Assembly (NCBI GenBank): GCA_015680685.1
Contig: MNCI01024118.1
Location: forward strand, 73,433-126,120
DNA: 52,688 nucleotides
DNA from: Gnetum montanum
Taxonomy: Eukaryota > Streptophyta > Gnetopsida > Gnetales > Gnetaceae
Reading direction: 5' to 3'
Shown: piece by piece, positions 12,013 to 23,834 of the stretch
Layout: each line of letters opens with the position of its first letter
Numbering within the stretch: position 1 is the first letter of the stretch
Notes under the pieces: model-generated
Seen by the model: the letters and a program-made list of their open reading frames with translations, nothing else
The model's database searches: none
What the model was told of the DNA's origin: nothing
Translations under genes and position numbers: made by a program

Positions 12013-12163
12013 TGTCCTGATTGTAGATTTATGCCCTTTGCTGAAGAAATTCACCTTGCTAATCGATCAACACAATTGCTTTGTGCTCCAAAATCACCTT
12101 GTGCTCCGATGAGGGCTCTACGCTCTTACAGTGAAAATAGAAAAATTACCAGGGTTTAGCCCC

Positions 12164-12170
12164 TATTTAT
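12164..12170 (-). promoter_or_regulatory. TATA-like box of antisense gene A
   Basis: On the minus strand this reads ATAAATA, about 150 bp before ATG 12012. Element B has TTTATAAA about 135 bp before its antisense ATG. The matching distance supports a promoter for the reverse-strand gene. Confidence 0.5.
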
Positions 12171-12350
12171 GGCCACAATGGCAAAATAGAAAAACTTATC
12201 CCTCTCTCTCTCCAATTAATGTAGAGCACTTCATGCAGCATAGCGTGCTCGCCACGACATCATAACACTATTAGCATTAAAGCCTTGACACTCTTCAAGC
12301 CAACTACTTACCTTCCCAAAAATAAAAAAATAATATTTATTTTCAATTAA

Positions 12351-12786
12351 GGGTCCAAAAAGACCTTAACCTAGCAATCCTAGTGTAGTTACACCCCTCA
12401 AGGTCCAAAAAGATCCTAAATTGGTAGTTTCAACCCGTTACATTCACGGTCTGCAATGACGTTAAACTAACAACTCCACATGCTTACATCAGCAGTTATC
12501 TCACCTTCTTCCACATAGGTAGTATCACATTTCCTAGCGGTTTTGTGTCTCCATTTTCGCACTGGTAGTTCAATACTTCTTATACCTACAATTTCCTGTA
12601 CTATTATCTTGCATATTAAGATTTCACATGTTGCAATATGGCAGTCTGAAATGACACTAAACTAGCAATTTGGCATTTTCATATCAATAGTTACATAGCT
12701 TTGCACCTTACATCAACAATTTTATATCTTTAGCAATTCTACACTCTTGTGCCTTGGCGTTCTGCCATGACCTTAAACTAGCAAAC
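12351..12786 (+). repeat. Spacer motif array 2, element A
   Basis: Five looser copies of the spacer motif, for example GTCTGAAATGACACTAAACT then AGCA, lie at about 12352, 12402, 12448, 12642 and 12758. They fill the gap between the antisense gene promoter and the start of pol. Confidence 0.65.
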
Positions 12787-12934
12787 TTTCAATCTTTACA
12801 TTGCCACACTTAGCAAGTTGCATCTCGGCGTTGCTTTGCAAATTTTTGTTTCACACAATCTTTGACACCCCTTAATGAATCTTTCATCTTATAATGGTAG
12901 GTCAAGCGAGATATGGGAATCCATCATGACCTTT

Positions 12935-12955
12935 CCATGCCTTTTACATTAGCAG
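12935..12955 (+). promoter_or_regulatory. Candidate sense-strand 3' splice site before pol, element A
   Basis: A pyrimidine-rich run ending TTACATTAGCAG stands just before the first pol codons. Element B has the same arrangement at 38641. Ogre-type relatives remove an intron between protease and RT; if that holds here, the intron would contain the whole antisense gene. No clear 5' splice site was found. Confidence 0.45.
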
Positions 12956-14481
12956 AGCCAGAGGGCAAGCTCACAAGATAGTTGAACCCTAACATGATCG
13001 ACTGGGGGTTGACTACGACTAGCACTATAGCAGCCTTAGAAGCATCCCCAGATTGGCCCAAGCACTTGGTCCGGGCCCTAGACTTAGAGGCAAGGGATGT
13101 AACTGAAGACCATCTTTTCAAGATTCCTGTAACCACATCAAAGGGGGAGGTGAAAACATTGAAACTCAGCTCCCTCCTAGACACGCAAACACACAAAAAT
13201 ATAGCCAAAGTTTTGCAAGACAACATCGATGTCTTCGCATGGTCATACAGTGACATGCCAGGTCTAGACCCATGGCTGATTCAACACAACATCATCCTAG
13301 ACCCCCATGTAAAGACAGTAAAGTAGAAATCTCGCAAGGTTAAGCCAGAAATCACACTAGCTATGAGAGATGAAATCACTAAGCTATACCAAGTAGGATT
13401 TATCCGCGCAATTGACTATTCAGAGTGGGTATCCAACATCATTGTAGTTTCAAAGAAAATGGGAGGGATATAGACCTGTATAGACTTTCGACACTTGAAC
13501 AAGGCAACGATCAAAGGTAACTTTTACTCCCAAGCATTGATCAGCTCATTGACACCATGGCTGGCCATGCTCTGCTATCCTTTATGGATGGTTTCTTCAG
13601 ATACAACCAAATCCACATTAACCCAAAGCACCAGTTATCAACAACCTTCATGACCCCATGGGGGACCTTCTGCTATATCATGATGCCGTTTGGGCTCAAA
13701 GAATGCTAGAGCAACCTACCAGCAAGCCATGACTTACATTTTTAGCGACTACATCCTAGAAATATTAAATGACTATATAGATGATATAGCGGTTAGGTTC
13801 AAGGAGGTAGCAGATCATCCACGCGATCTAGGGGTAGCCCTCAAATGTTTCCAAATGCACAACCTACACCTCAATCCTAAGAAGTGCATCTTCAAAGTGA
13901 AAACAAGATGCATGTTAGGGTTTGTAGTATCAAAGGCTGGAATATGGGTGGACCCTGACAAAGTCAAGGCCATCATCAACCTAGCGCCTCCCACAAACCT
14001 TAAGGAATTACGTGGTTTACAAGGTAGAGTGCAATTCATTCAAAGGTTTATAGCCAGGTTGACTAAAAAGTTACAACCCATGCAACATCTTCTAAAGAAG
14101 GGGGTTGACTTCGAGTGGACAACCCAGTGTCAACAAGCCTTCGATGACCTCAAGAAGAAGCTCTTGCACCTCCCAATGGTGCACCCGCCACAAAGGGACA
14201 AGCCTTTCTTCATATACCTTGCCACCTTCAACACATCCATAGCATCACTACTATGTCAGAAGTGGGACGATGATTTTGAGATACCAGTGTATTGCCTGAG
14301 CCATGCACTAGTAGCATACAAGGCAAAATACAATGAAGTGGAGAGGGATTTCCTAGCCTTAGTGTTCACACTAAAAAAGTGGTGGCATTATCTATTCAGC
14401 AGCACAACTAACATCATTTGCAAAAGTAATATACTCCAGGATATCACCAGCAACCTGTACAAAAGTAGCAGGATAGCCTGA
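12956..14481 (+). pseudogene. pol: Reverse transcriptase and RNase H, element A
   Basis: This part copies the genomic RNA into DNA. The frame reads 'PEGKLTR', then 'VFAWSYSDMPGLDP' (13233), 'IIVVSKKMGGI' (13440), and the catalytic box 'NDYIDDI' (about 13768), a YxDD motif. RNase H follows: 'FFIYLATFNTSIASLLCQK', 'YCLSHALVAYKAKYNEVERD'. One base is missing near 13524 and one extra base lies near 13700, so the frame is lost and regained across the fingers/palm. Stops include TAG 13324 and TGA 14479. Pol continues in the same frame into aRNH and integrase. Confidence 0.85.
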
Positions 14482-15171
14482 TGGAAAGCAATAACCATGG
14501 AATTTGACCTATGATATGTAAGTCAATTGTCGACAAAGGGTCAAGCCATAACAACCCAACTCATGGTCTCGCCATTCGATGACCACGCAACCATAGACCC
14601 CACATTCCGAGACGAATACGTTAGCAATTTCACCATTGTCCCGTCGCATCTCGAAGTTACTTTACACTTCGATGGCACTTCAACCACGCGAGGAGGTAGT
14701 GCCGCGACTATCATCACATTTTCCTTTGGGGAAATGCATCCATCTACTTATTGATTTACATTCCCTTGTACCAACAACATGCCAGAGTACGAGGGGCTAC
14801 TCAGAGGCCTCTTAACTGCCCGAGCGCTATGCATACAACACCTAACAATCTGGGGAGATTTACAACTAGTCGTGAATCAAATCACCAAGGTCTATGCCTG
14901 CAAGGCTACACACCTACAACCCTACTGTGACCTAGCAAAAATCCTACTTAAACAATTCATAACCACTGATGTGCAACACGTGCCACGTAACGAGAACACC
15001 ATAGTAAACACCTTAGCTACCCTCATGTTAAACATCCCATCACACTCCTTGGCAAACCTGCCAACCGCGATCATAGAATGTGCAGAGCCTATCACTCAGG
15101 CAGAACACATGGCCTCTATCAGTGCTACAGATTCCCCAAAGTGGTATGCCAGCATTAAAGCTTATCTATAG
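14482..15171 (+). pseudogene. pol: Archaeal-type second RNase H (aRNH), element A
   Basis: A second RNase H after the first is the mark of Tat/Ogre-type elements. 'LHFDGTSTTRGGSAA' (about 14665) carries the first Asp, 'NNMPEYEGLLRGLL' (14775) the Glu and 'IWGDLQLVVNQI' (14848) the next Asp. The last acidic site reads 'NTIVNTLATL', where element C has 'NTLADALATL', so one metal-binding Asp is now Asn. A TGA at 14752 breaks the frame. Confidence 0.8.
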
Positions 15172-16383
15172 CACGGCAAACCCCTAGGTGGATTGACATC
15201 TACCCAGAGAGATGCAATCCATAAGTGTGCTTAGCAATACATGCTCATGGGAAATGATGCCCTGTGCTGACGATCCTACGATGGGATATTGCTAGCATGC
15301 ATGGGTGATAAGCAGGCACAAAAGGTAGTTAATAAGGTTCATGAAGGGTTGTACAATGGACATATAGCACCTAGGGCTATGCCTGTGAAAATTAGACACC
15401 TAGGGTACTATTGGCCTTACATGGAGTGTGACTTCCTATCAAAAGTCAAGACATGCAACACGTGCCAAAGATACGTAAATCTCATACACATAGCACCTAC
15501 AGACCTGCACCCAATGCAAATCACGTGGCCCTTCCAACAATGGGGATTAGACCTCATAGGGCCTATCACGCCTAAGTCCTCCATGAGGCATAGCTTTATT
15601 ATCACCGCCATAAAGTATTTCACCAAGTGGGTGGAAGCTATTTCCCTAAGGAAGATGACATCTCAGCGAATTTTCCATTTCATCCTTGATAACATTGTAA
15701 CTAGATTTGGGCTTCCAATGACTATTGTGATCGACAATGGGCCACAGTTCAGTAGTATGGAAACCTAAACCTTCTATAGAAATCTAGACATTAAACAATC
15801 ATTTTCTTCCCCTTATTACCCATAGGCGAATAGGGAGGCAGAAGCTACAAATAAGTCCATCATCAACTTGCTAAAGTGGGTGCTTAACAATAGCAAGAGG
15901 TGGTGGCATGAGAAAATCCTCTACGTCCTCTGGGCCTACTGAACGACTTGCAGAATTGCGACAAGTAAGACCCCTTATAGTCTTGTTTATGGATCTGAAG
16001 CTACATTTCCTCTTGAGTTGCAGGTACCCTCACTTCGGATGATCCTGGCCGATGTCATGAGGAAAGCCCAAAACAATGAATCGTGAACCATCGACCTCAA
16101 CTCAGTGGAGGAGGAATGCGTGCAAATGCTAAGAAAAATTGAGCACTACCAGAGCAAATAGCAGCAGAAGCACCATGCAAACCCACATCGATGACCAGTG
16201 CAGAAGGGAGACCTCATCCTCAAGGTTGTCTGTGAGCATGTGAGAAAATTCTCAGCCAATTGGGAAGGTCCTTACATGGTCACTAAAGCCTTCAAAAATG
16301 GAGCCTTCAAACTGGCAGACATGGATGACAATGAGTTTTCCAACCTGATGAACCACCTGTACCTCAAGTCGTACTACATTTGA
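15172..16383 (+). pseudogene. pol: Integrase, element A
   Basis: Integrase joins the cDNA to the genome. Zinc region: 'VHEGLYNGHIAP' with 'CNTCQRY' (about 15340-15475). The three core acids are present: Asp in 'GLDLIGP' (15545), Asp in 'VIDNGPQF' (15730) and Glu in 'REAEATNKS' (15835). The C-terminal part ends 'FSANWEGPYMVTKAFKNGAF' then 'NHLYLKSYYI'. At least six in-frame stops, among them TAG 15766, TAG 15823 and TGA 15940, inactivate it. Confidence 0.85.
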
Positions 16384-16389
16384 AGCACA

Positions 16390-16720
16390 ATGGCAACAAC
16401 AAGCATCATCCACTACGACGATAAACTGGCAGTCGCACCAAGCACTATCCACTACAATGATAAACTGGCAATAGCACCAAGCAGCGTCCGTAATGACAGT
16501 AAACTAGTAGCATCGAGCAACATCTTCCATGATGTTAAACTAGTGGCAACCATCTGCTACGACGTAAAATTGGCATTGTTAGTCCACTATCACTATAAAC
16601 TAGCATTGCATGTCTGCTACAATGATAAAATGGCATGTGCGGTCTGTTGGGACCTTAAACCAGCATGGTGGTCGACTGGAACCTTAAACTAGCACATGGT
16701 CTACCAAGACCTTAAACTGG
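16390..16720 (+). repeat. Spacer motif array 3 with repeat-peptide frame, element A
   Basis: About ten copies of a unit like CCACTACGACGATAAACTGG then CA start 6 bp after the integrase stop. Spacers vary from about 27 to 45 bp. Eight consecutive units keep one frame from ATG 16390 to 16692, reading 'HYDDKLA', 'HYNDKLA', 'CYDVKLA' and so on. Element C has a similar array and frame at 50745-51149. It may be a 3'-untranslated satellite-like array or a small protein; I favour the former. Confidence 0.6.
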
Positions 16721-17642
16721 GTTTGCATCGCATCCCCAGCGATGTTAATGTATGGGTGGAATGTCGTAGCCCTAGAACATCATTCACGACACACTGAGAA
16801 CACGATCTAGGACACATGCGACGTCACCACCCTTGGCATCATGCTGACCCTTCGAAGACATAGTATGGTGTCACACTGGCCCTTCAAACCTACCGTCGCC
16901 ATGGCCCATTGCCCTGATGGTGGTTCTCGAGCTAGCTCCAGCATCTGGAGTTCTAGCAGTATTGTGGCCTAGCCACAATATTGTTGCTCCAACTCCCTGC
17001 CAACGCCTGGGCTTGCACAACGTTATCTATGTGGTAACTGATCCCATAGCTGAACTAGGAATGTAAGCCCCTGACAGGGATTCCAGAGCATCTATACCCG
17101 TAACAGTGCCCGGTGCCTTCAAGGCTAGCTCCTCCATGCTGGTACTACCAAGGTTGCTGTTGGCCTTCCTACTTTGGGCATCTCACACCAGCGACGGTGC
17201 CCAAGAGTAACAACAATTCCAACAGCTAGCAAGACCTTGTTCTCGTAGACACATCTCGCTACAGTAGCAAATGCTATAGCGTTGCGAAGTAAGTGCCTCG
17301 ACTAGCTCAGCTACTTTAGAGTGCAGATTCTAGTACATGCATGACATAACTCACCGTATGGAAGGTGTCTGTAGAAATGTCAAAACCTTTCACAGATGTA
17401 ATGCAACTCATCCTACGAAGGGGGCACCTGCCTACAGGAGGTTAAAGAACAGCGCTAGCCAAAGATGAAAACATGAAGGAGTCCCTCAAAGCATTCCGAT
17501 GAGGGAATTTGCTAAACATCATCTTTGCTCTCTGCCTTAACCTCTGTAAAACCAATGCAACACTCTCAAGTGCGGCCAAGCGACGTCTCAACACTCACCG
17601 AGCGACAGCCTTAGCATTTTGCCTCCTGCGGTGTTTCGTATT
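16721..17642 (+). other. 3' untranslated spacer with hairpins, element A
   Basis: No gene is visible. Two adjacent stem-loops lie at 16931-16957 (GCTAG/CTAGC closing CCAG/CTGG) and 16958-16982 (11-bp arms around a 3-nt loop). The stretch 17509-17871 is open by chance across the LTR boundary. Confidence 0.55.
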
Positions 17643-17695
17643 CTTTGTTGATGTTGATCGAGCTTGTTCTCCATACGTCGACAAAGAGGGACCAA
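17643..17695 (+). other. Polypurine tract within a stem-loop, element A
   Basis: The plus-strand primer tract (ACAAAGAGGGACCAA, 17681-17695) abuts the 3' LTR. Its 5' part belongs to the right arm of a stem: 17643-17653 pairs with 17676-17686 over 11 positions with two G-U pairs, and a 22-nt loop. Element C keeps the same stem with a 22-nt loop. Confidence 0.7.
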
Positions 17696-19306
17696 TGAAA
17701 CACCCTAAAAAATGTGTGGTCATCCTTGCTTCACCAGGCTCTTGCAGTCCACACAGCACTATGGTAGTTCATCAGGAGGAGAACATTTTGAGTTCAAGCT
17801 GGCTGGTTTGGAAAATTTTCTACTTTGAGCATGGACAGGTTCTGTGTTATCCTGCCTATACACCAAAGTAGCTTGACCAATCAATTGCCTGCTCAGAAAT
17901 GGTGTGTGGAATTGGCAGTAGCACTCTGGATGCACAAAAAATAGTTTGGTAATTTTTCTAAGTCACGAAGTCTACTACACTACACGTCATAGCATAGCAA
18001 ACTTCAAAATACAATGGCAGAACGAAGTGCTACACTATGCTATGCCACATAGCGTAGCATGGCAATGGCTTCACCACCATTCATCTCACCCAATTTCAAG
18101 TTTTGTAATGATGTCCCTTTCCATTAGGAAGTGGAGGACCATGTCTGCTGCTACGATACGCTGAGCTACATGGGACAGTGAGGCATAGCAATCTTGTAGA
18201 AGGGATAGAAGGTAGCTTGAACGGTAGAATCAACGAAGTTCACAAGACTTGCATCACAGAAGAAGAAGTTTGTGAATCGGCAAGACTTTCATGACTAAGG
18301 CTAGTTGCTACGCTATGCTATACTACGTAGCGTAGCATAGCATAGCAAGCAACACACGTGTAGTAGAACGTGCGACAAAGATCTACGCTATGCCAAGCAT
18401 GTTATGCTACAAATCATAGCAAGGCATGCAGGTGGTTGTATGACATCAATGTACTTCACCTAATCAGACCGTTGGTGCACATCTCTAGATGATGATGGTG
18501 CAATTATGGCATGGCAGGCTTGCAGTGATTACATGATAGGTTCGCATTACAACGGTATTGTAGGTCCAATGGTCATACATGGCGTGAGTGGCACTGGCAA
18601 GTCAACACATGCCCTTTGGTCTTATAAATACCCTGACAAACATCATGCAAAGGAGTTCACATTTTTTTGAAAAAATAGCATTCAAGGGGTGAGAACTTTT
18701 TCAATTCTAAAAACTCCTCTCCTCTCTAGCATTGTAAGCTCTCTGTTTAACACTGCAAACAGCTAGCATTTTCAATTCACACTCTATTCCACCCTTCTTC
18801 TACCACCTTGGTAGAATTCCTGCATTATCAACACCTAAGTCTGCACCCAAGCACACAGTCTGTTTTGCTCTACACATCCTGGTTACTCTCGGGACCTCTG
18901 TACTTCATCATGCTGTGCAACCGACTGTATCCATCTTGATAGAGCAAGTCTATAGCTTCAAAGTGGTGCATGTTTCTAACTACACTTTACTTTATTTCTT
19001 GCATGCTGTCCCATTTGCATTATTTTTTCTATTTTATTCACTTTCAAACATTACTTCACACTATTGTTGCATTTTCTACTTTATTTACTTTCAAGCATTA
19101 TTTTGCATTTCCATTCCATCTCAAAGGTACATGTTGCAAAAGGCTATATTGACACTGACATAAGTCCCTGTCTAATTGACCAAACCATTCAAGGTGCCCC
19201 GTATCTGCACACACCCAGCATGGCCCTGCTGCGGGTACGAGATAGAAATTGTTGTGCCTTCTGACCCCTCGGTGTTTTCCAGCCACTGACGTTTTTGGTC
19301 GCTAAA
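17696..19306 (+). repeat. Element A 3' LTR
   Basis: The LTR starts TGAAACACCC directly after the polypurine tract and ends GCTAAA, followed by the target duplication TTTTA. TATA box at 18623-18630. The same U3 hairpin words occur at about 18305-18351. The open frames at 18915-19264 lie in R/U5 and are not genes. Confidence 0.92.
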
Positions 19307-19311
19307 TTTTA
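19307..19311. repeat. Target site duplication, right (element A)
   Basis: TTTTA repeats 2194-2198 and marks where element A ends and the Copia-like LTR resumes. Confidence 0.85.
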
Positions 19312-19455
19312 TATGTAGTAAATAATAATATATAAATTTATATCAAATTGATGAATTAGATGTGTGGTCGAGAAAAATCAATAAAGCTTCTTTTGTTTAA
19401 TTAGGATTGTGAAATTTCCTTTGTACAAATTCATTTTTGGTTTTGGCCAAAAATA
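19312..19455 (+). repeat. Copia-like 5' LTR, right half
   Basis: The match to the 3' LTR (21350-21508) is clear: 'tgatgaattagatgtgtggt' against 'tgatgaattggatgtgcggt', then 'caataaa.cttcttttg.tta'. A primer-site-like TGGTACTGGAGTGG starts 5 bp past the end, at 19461. It resembles the Met-tRNA site TGGTATCAGAGC, with several changes. Confidence 0.7.
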
Positions 19456-21166
19456 TTAAGTGGTACTGGAGTGGAAAATCAAACCTATTTACATCTCTAA
19501 TTTTTTATTATTTACACATATGAGTTTACCTCCCATTTCCCTCATCCCTAGTTCACTACTATCAATATCAATAAACTATGCAAGATTTATCACTAGAAGG
19601 ATACCCCATTTGGCTAGATTATTGGGTGCACTGTTAGGTACTAAGTTGAGGCATTGATTCTATTTGGATTTATTTTATGATTTTACATATGGCTATCTAT
19701 AAATTAACATTATTATCACTACAACAATCCATTGGTAAAGTAATTTTCAAAGTGATATTGATTTGCATTTATAAAGAGTAAAAAGTCACAATTATAATTG
19801 AAGTTATTCATTCAAGCATCATGTTGTTCCTTCACACCAAATTTTTTGAAGCATCACATTTAGATTTATTAGTTAGAAGAAATTTTTATGTTGTTCTAAA
19901 AGATTAATTTAATGTTTGTTTATAGCCTTGAAATTCGTAGTAGAAAGTACAGTTCATAATTTATGCCCTTGTAAATGGAGATGTCTTTTCAATCTTTGCT
20001 TACATAAAAGTAATATTTGGGTATTAATAATTTTATTATTATAAGACTTATTTTAAAATCCTTTTAATGTGTGATTGCTTTTTAAAAAATGGGATATGTA
20101 AATATTGAGAAGTTTGAAGGCCAAGATCTCCACACATGGGGAAAAAACTAAGATTTATTTTAATTAGGGAAGATTTATAGGGTTATGTTTTAGGCATAAT
20201 CCAAGAACCATAAAATACAAATAAAATAATTAAGTGGTAAGCTAAAGACAAAGTGGTAGTCTCATTTATTAGGCTTTCTCTTGCTAATTATTATTTGCAT
20301 ATAATCAAGCTAGAAGCTACATCCAAGGAGGTATAGGATACTTCAAATTCATTTTTAGTTCAAAAATTACTTTTATTGCAATATATTTTAAGAAAAATTT
20401 ACAAAACTTAACAATAGATTAAGATAAGAATATTGTGATATACATAAATAAATTTAATTCTATTCATGCCCAATTAGCTAGAATCAATGTTGCAATTAGT
20501 GACGATGATGCTAAGTAGTGTTATTGAATAGTATGTTAACTCCCCTTGCAAATATAGTTTTCACTCTTAAAATTACAAATGTTGATCTTTAAAAGGTAAT
20601 TTCTACCTCAATGGAATAAAGTGAAAATGTTCTTGAAAGGGAAAATTTTGGAGATCATGCCTTGGTATCTACATGCAAAGGATCAAATTCAAACTAATTT
20701 AGGAGTCTTATTTCTATTGTAAGAAACTAGATTATTTCTGAATTAATTACAAGTTTTGAGCCCAAGATGTGCTGAATGGAAAAATCAAGAAATTAAATTC
20801 CTTCATAGATTTTGAAGATGTTGAAGATGAAGAAGCTTTGGCAAGGATATCAAATACTTCTAACTAAAGTGAAATTAAAACTACCAATTGGTGATAAGAA
20901 CCCTTAGTGATAAGAAATCTTGGTGATGAGAATATGTGCATGTATAGATCGTGAAGAGATGCATTAGTAAAGAGATGAAATTAATGTATTTTTTTCATTA
21001 TTTTCATAGAAAGAATTAATTTTATTTGTAGTATGGGTCACTTGTTATCAAAACCTAGTTTTCCTTATGCTTGGACAAATAAAGCTAGTTTGAGGGCATG
21101 TCCCAACTAAGTTTAATGGATATTTAGTGATGCTTAAATCAAATGAACTTATCATCAAGAGGGGAT
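19456..21166 (+). pseudogene. gag: Copia-like internal region with gag remnant only
   Basis: The 1.7-kb interior is too short for a full pol. Near 20100 the reading 'NIEKFEGQDLHTWGK' resembles the start of a Ty1/copia Gag. Near 20708-20755 'YFYCKKLDYF' followed by 'INYK' resembles a CCHC knuckle with damaged residues. No protease, integrase or RT is recognisable. The tract AAGAGGGGAT at 21157-21166 is a fitting polypurine tract. I read it as an old non-autonomous, gag-only element, much mutated. Confidence 0.55.
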
Positions 21167-21508
21167 TATTAGAATTTTTTGCTAAAAATAACATGGGGGA
21201 ATTTCCACCTATTTTATATTTTTAGTTATTATGGATCTACATTAAATAATATGTACATGGGTATGGCTATGTACTAAAATTATTTGGTAGGTCAAAGTAA
21301 ACTACTCTAAAATTAGTTGAGATCCATAAGTAGTAGGGATATGGATCCATATTAGTTTTTTCTTTCTTCATTAAAAAATAATGTATAGATTTTCATTGAA
21401 CTGATGAATTGGATGTGCGGTGGATAAAATCAATAAAATTTCTTTTGATTAATTGAGTGTGTAAGACTTTTGGATTTGCAAATTCATTTCTAGTTCTAAC
21501 TAAAAACA
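21167..21508 (+). repeat. Copia-like 3' LTR
   Basis: This follows the purine tract, starts TATTAGAATTTT (TG to TA) and ends AAAAACA. It pairs with 2011-2198 plus 19312-19455. The target duplication could not be confirmed because the left edge is unclear. Confidence 0.65.
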
Positions 21509-22789
21509 TTTGTCATAAGCTCATGTGATGGAGCATAGATGAGCAAGAATTATCATTCATATATATCTTAGGACTTTACTAAGTTATAAGCATCCTTACA
21601 TCTAGTAGGCCATTAATAGTCTAGTTTGATGATACAAGATGTTAAAGATCAAGATTCTAAGTGACTTCCACAACAACTTAAGTGAACTTTCTTACGGATA
21701 AATTTGGCATTGAAAGAATTAAAAAAAAAAAGATAGGAGAATACCATTTGCAAAGATATAACAAAATATATTAGGGTTAACAATGTAAAAATGTATACTA
21801 GAATTACGTATGGTGTTATTTTAAGTAAGAAGAATATGTTCCTGAGGTTAATTTTTAAGCAGATATGAAGAATATTATCAAATCAATGATATTATTTAAG
21901 TTATAAAATTTGACTAATATAGATAGGCAATTCATCCTTGATGATAATATGATTATACCATGCCTAAGATGATTTAGATTTTACAAAATTAGATGGATAA
22001 GAGATAATATGAAAGTTAGCTCGAGAATTAGCAAACATGTTTTAAAACTAAGGAACATGAACTAGTGTGCAAGATACAAGCGATGAGTTTATAATCTAGA
22101 TGAGCATAAGGGATAAATGCTTAGCTTTGTAATCATAAATACTAGAATCACCATGGACTATAAGAGTTCTAATCTTGCATCATATTGCTAAGATAAGATC
22201 ATGAATAAGGCCTTTGCACTTAGTCATGTTATTAGTGCATATGAAGTTAAGTTGATAAGTATGACAAATAAAGAATGCATAGGGTCACATAAGCAAAAAT
22301 GTTTCTTTGTCATCCTAAGATAATAGATACCTTCAAAGTAAAGGAATGTATCATGGATTTTTAAACCTTTACATAAGTAAAGATGATACATAGACTTGAT
22401 AATGTTATTATAACACCATGATAACTAGGATAAAGAATTTAAATTGTGGAAAAATAAAATTCTACATGATAAAATCAAATGGATTTCAATAAAATGGACA
22501 AGAAAAGTAGTAGGCATCCAAGAAAATTAAAAGCATAAAGGGACAATAAAATACATAAAAATGTAAAAAAATTACAAAAAAATGATAATAATCCCTTGTG
22601 TACCAAACCTAACCTATTTACTATTAAGTACAAGATGAAACCTATTGCCCAAGCCAAAAATTACCAATTAAAAATATATAAAATAACAATTGTCATTAAA
22701 TTGTTCATGAGTAAATGAAACATAAAATAAAATTACATGATTAAAAATATAAATAATCATGCAACTAGACCCCTATGATTCATTAGCAT
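21509..22789. other. Unassigned AT-rich DNA
   Basis: No gene, LTR or RNA found. The left part of the minus-strand Tat-type element whose gag lies at 22790-23830 may extend here, but I could not recognise protease or RT in it. Confidence 0.35.
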
Positions 22790-23830
22790 CCTCATGATTC
22801 ATTTTAGACCCCTATGCGGCCTTTTTGTCTTTGGCAAGACTGCCCACGACTACATGGTTTGTCCTCCCCTTCTCCTTATCCTTCTAAATGTTTTAGTTCT
22901 CATACATCATGTAGGTGGGGTCATGGCTGGCCTTGGTAGCATCCTCTATGTTCTTGGTCTAGGAGAAGGCTTGACTGTGTGACCATGGATCTAAGTAGTA
23001 AAGTTTTGACTTGAGAAAGTGGTTGACCACTTCTTGAAGATTGCCATAAGGTGGATTTCAGATATGGATTCAAGAATCTTATTTCATAGAGAATTCTACT
23101 ATTGGATGAACTTATGAACTAGTTCAAGTGGGCCCTCTTTGATCTTCATTAGTTGGTCTAGGGTGGTTTCAAGTTTCAAGTTGTACTTGACATGGTTCAC
23201 AAATTGTGATATCAAGTCTTCAAGTGAGGATATAGATCCTCAGGACAATCTGTGGTACCAATCTAATGTCTTCCTAGTAAGAGACATAAGGAAAATTATC
23301 ACTATGGTGTGATGCCAAGTTTGTAACAATAGACACTCAAAGTGGTAAGTAATAAGGTGAGTGTTGGGATCACCCTCATTGTTATACTTGCTAAACTAGG
23401 GTATGAGGATGACTAGGGGAAGAGCTATTTATGGGACAACATGACTAAAAGGATCATCTTGATAGAAATCCATGATCTTGACTATCTGGGTTGTCAAAGC
23501 TTTGAGTTTCCATAGCTCTTTTGTAAGGTCCTAGATCATTTATAAGGCTTGATCCAATCCTTGGGGCCTCATTATGGGTTATGGAGTTTGGATGAATCAC
23601 TATGGTATAAGTTGAGAGGCCCATGACCTTGTGATGTGTTATGGCACAGAAGGAAGAAGTTGGATAATCATTATTGTAGGCTAGGTAAATAATGAAAAGG
23701 AGGTTTACATTGACACCTATGGCACAAAGGGAAAAAATAGTGTGTGTGACCCTTGGATCACTTAGGGTCATATTGTGGGGCCCATTGGCATGGAGAATGG
23801 ATGAGCAGTGGTTATGATGATGGTTGATGA
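22790..23830 (-). pseudogene. gag: Degraded Tat-type Gag on the minus strand (element E)
   Basis: Read on the minus strand, the order of Gag motifs matches elements A-C: 'GLDQAL' (about 23570), 'MDFYQDDP' (23475-23450), 'NEGDPNTHLIT' (23380), 'KTLDWYHRL' (23265), 'KYNLKLETTLDQLM' (23180), 'LELVHKFIQ' (23125), 'SKLYYLDPWS' (23000), then 'KDKEKGR' near 22880. It has many stops and at least two frameshifts, more decay than in A, B or C. It is a fourth, older relative in opposite orientation. Its LTRs and pol were not found. Confidence 0.7.
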
Positions 23831-23834
23831 TCAT

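Larger units (their letters stand above)
2199..19306 (+). mobile_element. Element A: Tat-type Ty3/gypsy LTR retrotransposon, complete but decayed
   Basis: The element is 17.1 kb, with 1.61-kb LTRs, primer site, polypurine tract and TTTTA target duplication. Order inside: leader with five tandem modules, gag, pro, spacer motif array, reverse-strand gene, second motif array, RT, RNase H, archaeal-type RNase H, integrase, third motif array, hairpins, polypurine tract. Gag, protease and pol carry many in-frame stops and a few indels. By eye the LTRs differ at roughly 33 of the first 230 positions, mostly transitions, so this is an old insertion, clearly older than element C. It is inserted in the 5' LTR of a Copia-like element. 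Confidence 0.92.
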
